Counted from the first letter of the stretch, positions 22,486 through 32,545 are shown. The stretch: 64,000 nt of DNA from Allolobophora icterica (GCA_963556255.1 OY744606.1:78360141-78424140), one strand, 5' to 3'. Numbers and translations: made by a program. The notes: generated by a model not told the origin, from the letters alone.

Positions 22486-22536
22486 CTCTACAGTAACAGC
22501 AATGTAAAACTAATGCCACAATGATCACTTAGAACA

Positions 22537-22860
22537 GTGGTTCCGAAATTTTTTTTCCGGCAAAGCACCCGGACTAAAATTCATTCAGTCAACGGCACTT
22601 GACTTTACATGTAATTTAATTTTCGTTCCAGCTATCTATAGTTCTTAACTTAATGACGAGCCACGTTCCTTGTATTCAGTCGCAGTGTTGCGACTATTTC
22701 TACGCTAAGAAACTTAATTTAAGTTTTTTAAATAGTTATAGGCCTATCTCAGTAATGATAGTCAGTAGTCATTCACATTTTTACCTATTATGCCATCCTG
22801 CTGCGGCACTCCAGAGCAGGCTCACGGCATCCTAGGTGCCGCGGCACCCAGGTTGGGAAA
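22537..22860. mobile_element. hAT-type MITE relative, right end damaged
   Basis: It begins CAGTGGTTCCGAAATTTTTT and ends GCGGCACCCAGGTTGGGAA. It shares the interior order of the element at 22131 (fatty T-rich left end, TTGACTTT, CGTTCCTTG...CAGTCGCAGTGTTGC, right GGCACCCAGGTTGGGAA), but the last bases of the right terminus and any target duplication are not recognisable. It is a second, diverged copy only about 50 bp away. Confidence 0.6.
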
Positions 22861-22997
22861 AATGTAAAATAATTCTAAGCAAAATCGTAAACTTGTCAGT
22901 TCGTCTAAAAGGGATTTGTACGATAATTCTTTTATATTCGAACTGCTAGTCTGCTACTATTATCGATTTGGCCTCATTGTGTCTTTCTCTGTCTCTA

Positions 22998-22999
22998 GC

Positions 23000-23044
<45 letters not shown>
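22998..23044 (+). repeat. (CTGT)n microsatellite
   Basis: About eleven CTGT units. Confidence 0.95.
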
Positions 23045-23046
<2 letters not shown>

Positions 23047-23104
23047 ACGTCCCTTTCCCAAGTGTGTGTGTTTGTGTGTGTAGTTGTGTATGCACATACA
23101 TACG

Positions 23105-23195
23105 TTTATGACGTCAACGCTCGTAATTCGCCGCGCTTTTAATGACGTCACAAACGATCGTCGTCTAGTAATGACTTGTCACGGATTAATCCGTC
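23105..23195. promoter_or_regulatory. two CRE motifs and a palindromic Otx-type site
   Basis: Perfect TGACGTCA occurs at 23109-23116 and 23143-23150, and GGATTAATCC (two facing bicoid/Otx-class half-sites) at 23183-23192. The surrounding 23100-23300 is free of recognisable repeats. The motifs are exact; a regulatory role is inference. Confidence 0.35.
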
Positions 23196-23559
23196 TTCGA
23201 GTAACGAGATACGAGCCGGTCGTTAATTGCGTCCGTCTCCGGAGACTTAAGCTCATTCCACCCGAGCAGTCCATCTTGCGAATTAGGCACGGCCATCTCC
23301 CCCACCCACCCACCGTATACGCCCCTCTCTGAAACAGATCCCCTCTACACCCGTAAACCACCCTACGGTTCGTGCGTTCGTTCGTTCGTGCGTACGTAAC
23401 CTCTTTAGCGCCTGAGTCGTTATCTCTCTGGCAAGCGTCATAATACGTCCAGTTCTTTTGCACGTCTTTTGATGAACGACGTATTTGGCCAAGAGACAAC
23501 ACACAACCACACGCAATGCATGGCCTTTATTTATAGACGCTATCATCCGAGAACTTATG

Positions 23560-23593
<34 letters not shown>

Positions 23594-24200
23594 TGTGCGT
23601 GTTAGTTAATGCAAATATATACCCGTATGTAGATATATATTTGCATTAACTGTTTAACCTTTCACCTTTTTCTTCTCTCGGAGCTTTCGCACTGGGAGCG
23701 CTGCTGAGTGGCCTCAGCTGTGAGCGGCTGTATACAAATCTCCAACTGCGATACGAAATATACCTATATATATCCCCATGTGGGTATATATATAAATATA
23801 TTATATACATATATATAATATATATATATCATAGTACACCGGTAGAGCACAGTCTTTCCCTCTGTCTGTCTGTCTGTCTGGCTGGCTGGCTATAAGCTGT
23901 TTGTCTCTGTGACTCTTTATGTATATCAATGCACAGATGAAATAGCAAATGAACAAATATAATGTATGTTTATATATTTGTAAGTTTATTGCTCTAACGA
24001 TCGCTACACGGAGATCCCTAAGCAGAATCGAACTTGTGATCGTCGGATTACAAACGCAGCGCACTATCGAATCGGTCATCGCACCACACATCTTCCATTC
24101 AGATATGCTGATTAGTTTACTTACTAATTTACAAGAGCATTGATCATACTCAATTTGATGGGTTTGCCATAACGATCCCGCCATAAGGGACTGTCAGAAC
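23560..24200. other. (TA)n-rich intergenic region
   Basis: TA runs at 23562-23592 and 23760-23832 and a CTGT/CTGG run at 23860-23892; otherwise unassigned. Confidence 0.6.
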
Positions 24201-24207
24201 GCGTGAA

Positions 24208-24245
24208 TATAGAGGCGTTCTCTGAATGCGCTATATAAATTATTC
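24208..24245 (+). repeat. L2-type 3' tail fragment
   Basis: AGAGGCGTTCTCTGAATGCGCTATATAAATT resembles the LINE/SINE tail at 1880-1912. Confidence 0.5.
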
Positions 24246-24582
24246 AGAATTTCTCCGATGGAAAAACAGACAAGCCCTGGCAGGCGTTCTAGTTTATTGT
24301 TACGGCGAATTTTTGTGGAGCCTGCGTCACCTTGCGCAACATAAACGTCTCGTTATAAGCGACCCTGAATATGATAGGAAGTCCGTTCAAATTTATCGGG
24401 TGCGTTTCAAACTGTCTTCCGGTCGGTAAACGTTGAACCATCGCCGGGATTTCGAAGTCCGTTGAGAATTGCGTCCACTTGGATGTCCAAAGTCTCTGTG
24501 TCGGAACGAATCGTTCGATTTCTAAGGAACCAGTCTTAGCCAAGCGATAAAATAGCCACGTATACACCCACGATATTAGCCA

Positions 24583-25175
<593 letters not shown>

Positions 25176-25707
25176 TGAAGTAGCTGTTCACTATATTTAC
25201 ATATTATAATATTATATCGGAACTTAACGTTGTTTAGGATTACGATGTTCGTTTTAAACACCTCTAAAGCGCTGCTATTCGAAGCTATATATACTCATCA
25301 ACCGCGTTAAAATTTACCTTATTTTGATGATCTATGGATTCTATGTCGTCACTATTACGTGATCGAAACTGTCGTATGGATAAAATGGCGGCGTTTCGCC
25401 TCGCAACCTTTGAAGGAAATGTTTATCTTCGATCATTGTTTCGTCGTTTTGTTTTTCTTGCGACGGTTAAAAAACTCCGCTAGCGTAGGAGAACGGAAGC
25501 GTCCCCTTAGACACTTTAAAAAAATTCACGAGTGTTCTATTTTTATCAACTGCTGTACGTGTTAAAGTCATTATCAACACTGACTACACAAGCCAAATAA
25601 AATAAACGAAATTCGATGGAAGAAACTCTTGTAAATTGAACTGAAGTACAATTATTATATTCAAAGACGTTAACGGCCATAGTAGTCATAGGATGTTGTT
25701 AAAATTT

Positions 25708-25710
25708 GGA

Positions 25711-25790
<80 letters not shown>
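25708..25790 (+). repeat. (AAT)n microsatellite
   Basis: About 27 AAT units just after a DR-2 remnant (GACGTTAACGGCCATAGTAG). Confidence 0.97.
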
Positions 25791-25962
25791 TGGTGATGAT
25801 AAAGGCAAGGTACAAACAGTAAGAACTGTGAAACATTTGCTATCGACGTTAATAGCTATATTACAGCAGCTATTGTATTGCAGGCTGTCTGTTCTGTTAG
25901 TAGTTAAGGTTTATCGCATAACATGTACAGCGCAGTGCGTTTGCAGGCGCTTCATTAAAGAA

Positions 25963-26087
<125 letters not shown>

Positions 26088-26134
26088 AGACGTAAATAGC
26101 TATTTTGCAGCCATAAGATAACCTTGAGCTTGTT

Positions 26135-26605
26135 TATAGATAGGATAGTACGGACTGATCTGGATAGTTTACGGATCGGGATCTGCTTTGTTTTGGTGTT
26201 TGTTTTTCGGTTGATGCCCTGTTTATTAAGCACTGACGCAATAAAAGTTACTAATTACACTTAAATTACAAAAGATATAGGCCCTATCGTCAGATTTACT
26301 GTAGGAACAAACGGGTCCATGCGTAATGGTTGATGCTAAACACCTTTTTAACGCTTTCTCGTGAAGCTATTTAAAGTTACAGTTTAGTAGCTTTTACGTT
26401 GCGAAATGAAAATTGGTCAGATTTATCATAGGAACAAACGAGGCCATGAGTAATGGTTGATACTAAACACCTTTTTAACGCTTTCTTCTGAAGCTATTTA
26501 AGGCTACAGTTTAGTAGCTTCTGCGTTGCGAAGCGAAGATTGCCAGAATCACCATAGGACCAAAAACGAAGCCACGAGTAATGGTTGATACTAAACGCCT
26601 TTTAA
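26135..26605 (+). repeat. composite repeat, copy 1, left part (DR-4 head + 125-bp units)
   Basis: The head segment (GACTGATCTGGATAG... GGTTGATGCCC... AAAAGTTACTAATTACAC) is followed by nearly three tandem units of about 125 bp. Each unit reads CAGATTTA...GGAACAAACG, GAGTAATGGTTGATACTAAA, CACCTTTTTAACGCTTTC, GAAGCTATTTAA and ACAGTTTAGTAGCTT. The third unit is cut within TTTTAA by the DNA transposon at 26606. The array and its unique tail resume at 31807. Confidence 0.8.
26602..26605. repeat. TTAA target-site duplication, left
   Basis: TTAA directly abuts the inverted repeat beginning AGCCCTAGG; the matching TTAA is at 31807-31810. Other copies of the interrupted unit read CACCTTTTTAACGC, which gives the pre-insertion sequence. 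Confidence 0.85.
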
Positions 26606-26985
26606 AGCCCTAGGTTTTAGGTTTGGCGGTTTCCCTCGTAGAATGAAGTGACCAACGACTGTAGGCGGTTCAAGTAAGCATCTGTCGGCCAATGGGCGTT
26701 GATTTCATTTTGGTTTACACATCTTACAAGCATAGGCTGCTGAATTTAATTATATGCATAGCCTAGGCAACATCGTCCGCTTTGTGGAATGGAGGCGAGG
26801 CGCAGGGACGGTCGGTCGATCGGTGGTAGCCCCCACCCTAGGCCCTTCACCCTCCCTCTGGCCCTCTAGCGGTCGGACGGATGGATGGAGATGCATCGCT
26901 AGGGCAGACTAGACCCGACAGGGCATACCCCGTACAGGCCCTACCTCGATCAATTGACCACTTGTATATATATAACCGAGCTGTG
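26606..26985 (+). repeat. left terminal inverted repeat with promoter block
   Basis: It starts AGCCCTAGGTTTTAGG. The first 258 bp match the right end perfectly. An extra stretch of about 80 bp then follows, absent from the right end and bracketed by GGCC words. Homology resumes with GATCAATTGACCACTTGTA, TATATATAACCGAGCT at 26948-26982. The TATA-like block sits about 200 bp upstream of the plus-strand gene's ATG. Confidence 0.85.
26965..26978 (+). promoter_or_regulatory. candidate TATA box of the companion gene
   Basis: TATATATATAACC in the inner part of the left inverted repeat, facing the plus-strand gene. The same block occurs in the right repeat facing the transposase, so both genes may share one promoter sequence. 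Confidence 0.5.
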
Positions 26986-27181
26986 GGTCGACTAATTTGT
27001 GTATACGAAAGCCAGGTAAGCTGGCTAGAGGTCATACCTGTACTTCTAGAATGTATACAAGTTGTTCCAATTATCCAAATTTACCCCCCCATACACTCAT
27101 ATTACTATGGAGTTCATTGCTATGAAGATACTTACAGGGTTGAGAAACAAGTCTGTAGTTTCTATATGCGATTAGATTGCC

Positions 27182-27297
27182 ATGAACAAATACGAACTTA
27201 CTATTGTGGTAGATGGCGATCAAGAGGAAGCCATACGGGCATTTTTTGCTCACAACAACTGGAATTTTGAAAAAATTGGTAATTATGAAGACGATGC

Positions 27298-27351
<54 letters not shown>

Positions 27352-28259
27352 TGAAATTGTATAAATTGTTTTGTGTGGTGAACCCTGTACAAGTAGGCCC
27401 TATTGTTCTTCAGGTAGCGCTATACGTGCGCAAATAAGATTGAACTAAGATTTATAAATATTAAATTAAATTGCATTTATTATCCTTGCAAATATTTAGC
27501 TCAAACCATGCTATAGAAATACATAGTAATAATAACATCAGCAATGTTAGTATAATGACAACTGATGTGAACAGCAGTAACAGCAGTAATGATAATAAAT
27601 GGCCAATTAAAAATGTAATTATTAAAATTACCATGATTATTATTATTACGATATGTAATAAGACAATAAACATATGCATAACCCAGCTAAGCTGTCGTTC
27701 AAGTCAAGTCGAAAGAGCTAATTGTATGTTGATGACATTATAAATATATCTCCAACCAATCGAAACTGCCTTTGTTCCAATTGCAGAGTTGGAACCACCA
27801 AAGAGAAGAAAATCTTGTATGGATGCCGCTTCGAAGGAGGTCTTGGTCGCGTCCAATGGAAATAGTACAGAGTCAGAAATTGAGGCTCAAAACAGTCATG
27901 ACATTCAAGTGTCAGCTGATCATTTGCAGCTGCAGGGTGAAAATCATCAATCGGAAGGCGCCTGTCCTCTTTGTTTTCTCTCTCCGTGCGTGGGTTCTGC
28001 ATCTCCAGGTTGGCTTGGCGGAGGACAAGCAGCGCATGCAGCTAACAGTCCAATACGAAGAGTAATTTATGGAAAATATTGGAAGATCATTTGCAACTTG
28101 GGTGGGTGGACGAGCCCATTATATCTGGCCAAGAAACTAACGGAATCGAACGGTGTACTTCACATGCGGGAAATAATGCCAGATTGCGTAGTGCGAAAAG
28201 TGAGATCGTTGTATCCGAATCCAACAGGCACGCCTTACATGGGCCACAAGTGGGAGTAA
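27182..28259 (+). CDS. transposon companion protein, P2X7 ballast-like, two exons
   Basis: Exon 1 is 27182-27278 (ATG at 27182, MNKYELTIVVDGDQEEAIRA...). The intron is 27279-27786, with donor GTAATT and acceptor TTTGTTCCAATTGCAG, and it holds the (TA)n run. Exon 2 is 27787-28259 with TAA. Joining restores phase (1+2 bases) and gives about 189 aa. Features: a basic PPKRRK near residues 36-41, an acidic/polar linker, CPLC at 92-95 plus Cys100, NSPIR near 119-123 followed by YxxYW, REIMPDCVVRKVR near 160-172 (Cys166), and a C-terminal YMGHKWE. The spacing NSxIRxxxYxxY ... MPxCVxxxVRxxYP ... Y resembles the zinc-binding C-terminal 'ballast' domain of P2X7 receptors (NSRLR ... LPSCCRWRIRKEFP). There is no membrane segment, so it is not a receptor. 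The family link is my inference from motif order. Its role in transposition (DNA binding, regulation) is unknown. Confidence 0.7.
27298..27351 (+). repeat. (TA)n microsatellite in the companion-gene intron
   Basis: About 26 TA units; open frames through it are artefacts. Confidence 0.95.
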
Positions 28260-28419
28260 CATTGATACTTTGGATAATTCGCCGGACTTTGTTTAGACAG
28301 AGAGATTTTTATTGTACACTTACTTTCTGACATAAAGCAGAATTTTATCGATTGTGAGCTGCTTATGTACACCTGTCATAGCTATGATTCAATGTAACAT
28401 AACATTCCCCCATTTTAAA

Positions 28420-28512
28420 TTTATATAGCGCCTCTTCAAGATTCCTACTCAGAGGTGGATTTAAACCTGAATTGCCCTCAATTGCTCGGCGCCACACGAA
28501 AACCACGTTACG
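28420..28512 (-). repeat. SINE fragment with L2-type tail inside the transposon
   Basis: Minus strand: GTGGCGCCGAGCAATTGAGG, CCTCTGAGTAGGAATCTTGA, AGAGGCGCTATATAAATTT. This is the central and tail part of the chimeric SINE (compare 13425-13658), inserted between the two convergent genes. Confidence 0.65.
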
Positions 28513-29179
28513 GAGACTAGGTTTTTCATAAGTGCTATGTCAAATCAATTTTGCAATGGCCACAGTCCCTTGTCCGTTCAATCTTCTTTTTTTCTTGCTT
28601 GGATTAGGACCTCGTTGAGGGGGGGTAAGCCACAGATTCATTTTTATACAGATTGGAGCATCTTGTTACAGATCGGATGCCCTTCGTGGCATCAACCACA
28701 GTTTTCCGCTGTGGACCTAGTCTTGGTGATGAACACATGCCCGCTAGGCAGAGGGTCATCAGGCTTATTTAAATTGAGTCATGTGCTCCCATGTCACAAG
28801 GCTGTTATTGGATATTTGCAGCTTTTAGTTGTCAAGCAAAATGCCACTCTTTTTCTACAGTGTGCCCTACTAGCCTTGCCGCTGTTGGTCCGCGACTGCT
28901 TATTCGTCAGATATAACCCTGCTTATTTCGCAGCTGACCTCTATTTCTAGAGGTCGTTCCACTATCCGCCACCTGTGGACGCGTGTGATAGCAGTCAGCT
29001 CTGCCACACATCAGCTCTGCCACACATCTCTCTGTCCTATGCCAGGCCAAAATCCGGGGAGGTCAAGCAGAGTAGACAGCAGAATGCTAAGGTGGTTATG
29101 TGTAATGACGGTTGATGGTTATGTAGCACTGATATGTTTGATTTTAGTGTATCATACAATATTGTCACAGCTCTTACGG
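28513..29179. other. spacer between the convergent transposon genes
   Basis: About 670 bp of non-repetitive sequence. A 137-codon frame exists on the plus strand (28537-28950), but it has no recognisable motif and a non-ATG start; I do not call it a gene. The tandem phrase TCAGCTCTGCCACACATC occurs about 29000-29030. The space must hold both 3' UTRs. Confidence 0.4.
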
Positions 29180-31063
29180 TTATTCTACTGTGTAGGGTGC
29201 ATTGCTTTCATTTGAAAAGCTCTCACTGTCTCCTAATTGGTCGTCATCGGATTCGTCCGAAGAGATTTCACTCTGGCAGGTCTCCTTATCTGCAGAAGTT
29301 TCTGTCACAGACTCCGATATTGCTTTAGATGCTGACCACACGGCAATGTACAAATTCCAAATGTTCTCAACAAATACGTAGGTCTTGCGCCGATACACTT
29401 TTTTCCCGATTTGGCGACGTGGGTTTTTCGAACGAACAGTCGTGCATATAGACGTGTATGGTCTGTCGACGTGTTCGTTCCAGTCCAAGACAGCCAGATT
29501 GCTCCGCAGCTCGTACATTAAATTCCCGTAGTGTATCCGTTTATCCAGATAGATCAGACAAACGTTATTAAAACTTTCCACATAAAATGTGTCGTGGCCT
29601 TTGACATAATCTTCAGCGTGCTTGTACACTACCAACGACCGAAGAAAGTCCTGGAGCATTGTAATTGCAGCCTCATTTGAAACAATTCGAACTTCAATCA
29701 TATGCCCCGGCTCTTTGCAGTGGGAAGTTTCATGGCACTTGCTGTGGTTGTTCTGAAAATGAGGGATGCATGATTCTATGAGCTTACGCAGGGTTTGGGC
29801 ATCTCCATTGCAATTGTCCATACACCAATAGACGTGGTTTCGAATGGCAGCACCCTTGTCAGAAAGCTCGGGATGCCATGTTTTTCCAATGTTTTTTTGT
29901 GCTCCTTGCCCAATTTTTTTCACCCCGGCTGTTATAGGACGGGTGCAGTGCCAGCGGTCATTGGAATTCCTGGCTTGCTTCCTCTCACGTAGGCGCTTGT
30001 TGATTGTCATGTTTCGATCATGCACATGATGGGCAACTTTAATGTTGCTGAGATCCAGGCTCTCGTACATCCTGTCGAATCCCACTGCCTCGTGACGCTG
30101 TGAACAGTTATCATCATTCCCGTTAATGTGTTGAATATCAACGACTTTGTGAGTTTTCAACCCGATAGCAACATGGTCGGTGTGATAACTATTTCGTCTA
30201 CAATGATGTCGTGCGTCAGTCATTATAGAGATAGCTCCATCAGGCGACAGTGAAGACTCCTGCGCTCTAGCGCCAAATATAGATTGCTTTCGCAGGTTCT
30301 CAGAAATGGCACTAAATGTAACCATATTCCTCCTGCGGAAAAGGTCTGACAATAGTCCAAACCGACTGAAGTCGCTAAAGCGCTCGTACTGTATGGGTGT
30401 CATACCAGAGGCCAGGTAGCTCAACATCACTCGGTGGTTGACTTCAAATTCCTTCCGCTCGCTGTCTATTGTGGATGAGGAACTCCACTGAAAGGAGTGT
30501 TTTTTCGCACACTCCATATCCACCGACAGCACATGACCACTGTGTGTCCATGACTTCACTGAATACGGCGTCACACATGTGGATGAATGTTGTGAGATTG
30601 TGTCGATCAACTGGGCAATGCTGGAGCACTGCCCAACAAAATTCTCATGTGCAGTCTCCAAAGCTGTTGCTGGAGCTGCTGATATTGCTGCTGTGACAGA
30701 TGCTGGATCAGTCAGTGAAGTTGATTCACTTACTTCTTCCGTGACTGAAGACATCGTGAGTGTCTGCTGCGGATGTTGAGTTGCAGAAGAGAGCTTATTG
30801 GTGTCAACATCCATTATGACTTTCACCAGAACTTCTCTCAAACTTTTTACTCCCAACGCCAAGCGAATGTCCTCACATTTTTGCTCAAATTTAAGTTTAT
30901 CACTGTCGGTTGTAAAAGTTAATTCAAAATGTTTCCTTACAGAAACGTAAGGGTAGCTATAACTCTTGGTAGATCCATCAGACAACCGTTTTTTAAATGT
31001 TCGCATGTTGCCAACTGCAACACCTGAAGTCGGTGTCGTTGGTACAGCGTAGTCTCCATCCAT
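29180..31063 (-). CDS. Kolobok-like transposase, 627 aa
   Basis: An uninterrupted frame with ATG at 31063 and TAA at 29180. Residues 1-90 form a basic N-terminal region (KKRLSDGSTKSYSYPYVSVR) without a visible THAP C2CH finger, although many Kolobok proteins have one; 100-140 is a Ser/Thr/Ala-rich linker. The catalytic part shows SIMTDARHHCRRNSYHTDHV (Asp283), a HINGNDDNCSQRHEAVGFDR block, VAHHVHDRN (Asp349), the conserved HFQNNHSKCHE signature near 435-445, and TFYVESFNNVCLIYLDKRIH (Glu496) followed by LAVLDWNEHVDR. DDE spacing, the H...HSxC motif and ES..N...KR...R..LA.LDWN are what I know of Kolobok-type transposases. The C-terminus is acidic and serine-rich (590-620), a probable disordered tail. 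A TTAA target duplication supports the assignment. The frame is intact, so the element may be autonomous. The exact superfamily needs a profile search. Confidence 0.85.
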   Translation of the reverse strand: MDGDYAVPTTPTSGVAVGNMRTFKKRLSDGSTKSYSYPYVSVRKHFELTFTTDSDKLKFEQKCEDIRLALGVKSLREVLVKVIMDVDTNKLSSATQHPQQTLTMSSVTEEVSESTSLTDPASVTAAISAAPATALETAHENFVGQCSSIAQLIDTISQHSSTCVTPYSVKSWTHSGHVLSVDMECAKKHSFQWSSSSTIDSERKEFEVNHRVMLSYLASGMTPIQYERFSDFSRFGLLSDLFRRRNMVTFSAISENLRKQSIFGARAQESSLSPDGAISIMTDARHHCRRNSYHTDHVAIGLKTHKVVDIQHINGNDDNCSQRHEAVGFDRMYESLDLSNIKVAHHVHDRNMTINKRLRERKQARNSNDRWHCTRPITAGVKKIGQGAQKNIGKTWHPELSDKGAAIRNHVYWCMDNCNGDAQTLRKLIESCIPHFQNNHSKCHETSHCKEPGHMIEVRIVSNEAAITMLQDFLRSLVVYKHAEDYVKGHDTFYVESFNNVCLIYLDKRIHYGNLMYELRSNLAVLDWNEHVDRPYTSICTTVRSKNPRRQIGKKVYRRKTYVFVENIWNLYIAVWSASKAISESVTETSADKETCQSEISSDESDDDQLGDSESFSNESNAPYTVE

Positions 31064-31499
31064 CTTTGGAAATAGTTCGATATAATGATACTAATATATG
31101 TCCACTAACGAAATACAATGTTATACTACTATAAGGTCCACTACTGAAATAAGATAATAATATAATATACAGACACGAGATATAAGCTGTATCGACTATG
31201 CGATTTAAAATGGCTATGAAGTGAAGAAATTACGAAGCTCAACTCTGCTGCAGCGAAATTCAAACTAGAATGAGTACTGCAAACCAAGACTCAATTGTGA
31301 AAGGACATTTCCTAAGTTCATTTCCTAAGTTCATTAGCATAATTTGGCATGTGACCTAGTCTCTCTTCCTTAGGCTGTATATTAGCATCTGATACTGGTG
31401 CAAATTCTTAGAATATGAAATACAGCTTATTGTCTTTAGTGTTCCGGGTATAATAAGGCAACGGTGACAGCATCAACAGCTGGCATTTATATACAGGTT

Positions 31500-31806
31500 T
31501 ACGACCCAAAGCTCGGTTATATATACAAGTGGTCAATTGATCGGGGTAGGCCAGAGGGAGGGTGAAGGGCCTAGGGTGGGGGCTACCACCGATCGACCGA
31601 CCGTCCCTGCGCCTCGCCTCCATTCCACAAAGCGGACGATGTTGCCTAGGCTATGCATATAATTAAATTCAGCAGCCTATGCTTGTAAGATGTGTAAACC
31701 AAAATGAAATCAACGCCCATTGGCCGACAGATGCTTACTTGAACCGCCTACAGTCGTTGGTCACTTCATTCTACGAGGGAAACCGCCAAACCTAAAACCT
31801 AGGGCT
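31500..31806 (-). repeat. right terminal inverted repeat with promoter block
   Basis: Its outer 258 bp (31549-31806) are the exact reverse complement of 26606-26863. Read on the minus strand, GATCAATTGACCACTTGTA and TATATATAACCGAGCT follow at 31542-31510. The roughly 80-bp segment present in the left repeat is missing. The TATA-like block lies about 450 bp upstream of the transposase ATG. Confidence 0.85.
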
Positions 31807-32115
31807 TTAACGCTTTCTTCTGAGGCTATTTAAAACTACTTTCGTGTAGCATTTTAATTTCCATCAGGTGACGGTCATCAAATTTACAATAGTAACAAAC
31901 GAGGCCATGAACAATGGTTGACGATAAATATATTTCAACAAAACTGGAGTCTGGTCTCATAGTAATGTACTCCTATTCATATTTTTCAGTTGGTCTAGTT
32001 TATTTTAAAAAAAACATCTATTTAAAAAAAATTCAGTCCAATATTATTACGTCTCGGTTTCCATGCGCTGTCCAGTGATCAATCGCCGACGCCCTAGCAT
32101 AGAGATGCTTCTGGT
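31807..32115 (+). repeat. composite repeat, copy 1, right part (unit remnant + tail)
   Basis: TTAACGCTTTCTTCTGAGGC continues the unit broken at 26605. One more partial unit (GGTCATCAAATTTAC... GAGGCCATGAACAATGGTTG) follows, and then a unique tail: TTTTTCAGTTGGTCTAGTTT, ATTCAGTCCAATATTATTAC and GCATAGAGATGCTTCTGG. The tail matches 43890-44075 behind the second array. Confidence 0.8.
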
Positions 32116-32116
32116 A

Positions 32117-32206
32117 TCATTCATTCATTCATTCATTCATTCATTCATTCTGAGAATTTTTTGTAGCGCCTCTTCGAGAGACCTACTCAGAGGCGCTATT
32201 ATTTTA

Positions 32207-32289
<83 letters not shown>

Positions 32290-32295
32290 CAGCCG
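32117..32295 (+). repeat. (ATTC)n, L2-type tail and (TTA)n
   Basis: About seven ATTC units, then the inverted L2-type tail TTTGTAGCGCCTCTTCGAGA... CTCAGAGGCGC, then about 28 TTA units. Confidence 0.85.
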
Positions 32296-32545
32296 CCGGG
32301 TAACTCGAAGGTCTTCAGGTGGTGCGAGGCCTTAGTCTGCATAAATGAGGAGGGCATTGTCAAAGACCCTGTCTTCTACAAATATCCATTAACATAGGAT
32401 TATCACTGCGATATTTGAACTCCGCCCAACTCCACCACTGCTTGTACTCTAGCAGCGCCAGTCCAAAGCTTGGATGAAGGAGGAGGGCGACGATCTTTGT
32501 TATCGCACAGTGTCGTTGAACTGAAACTACTGATAAAGGAAATGA
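32296..32545 (-). repeat. DR-3 fragments
   Basis: Minus strand near 32525-32440: AGTTTCAGTTCAACGACACT, GATAACAAAGATCGTCGCCC, CTTCATCCAAGCTTTGGACT. This is the DR-3 consensus seen at 8450 and 51080. A second weaker piece lies at 32300-32360. Confidence 0.55.

Larger units (their letters stand above)
26606..31806. mobile_element. Kolobok-like DNA transposon with two convergent genes
   Basis: A 5201-bp element is bounded by 258-bp terminal inverted repeats (26606-26863 and 31549-31806) that I read as identical, with TTAA duplications outside. It holds a plus-strand spliced gene (27182-28259) and a minus-strand transposase (31063-29180) that face each other. TTAA sites are known for the piggyBac and Kolobok superfamilies; the transposase motifs fit Kolobok. 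Identical inverted repeats, an intact transposase frame and an intact splice structure all point to recent activity. It inserted into a tandem array of the composite repeat, whose continuation on both sides proves the borders. It contains a SINE/L2-tail fragment (28425-28510) and a (TA)n run within the intron. Confidence 0.85.

Noticed and set aside
22998..23044. CRISPR array or bacterial-type repeats
   Set aside because: All tandem arrays are microsatellites or minisatellites without regular unique spacers, in a clearly eukaryotic context.
27182..28259. Host P2X receptor gene
   Set aside because: No transmembrane or ATP-binding part, and the gene lies inside the transposon's inverted repeats; only the C-terminal domain resembles P2X7.
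28537..28950. 137-codon frame between the transposon genes
   Set aside because: Non-ATG start, no recognisable motif, and located where both 3' UTRs must lie.
26606..31806. piggyBac or Tc1/mariner assignment of the 5.2-kb element
   Set aside because: TTAA would fit piggyBac and a TA duplication cannot be formally excluded, but the transposase motifs (TDARH, HFxxNHSKC, VESFN...KR, LDWNEHVDR) fit Kolobok better, and no piggyBac or paired-domain mariner features are visible.
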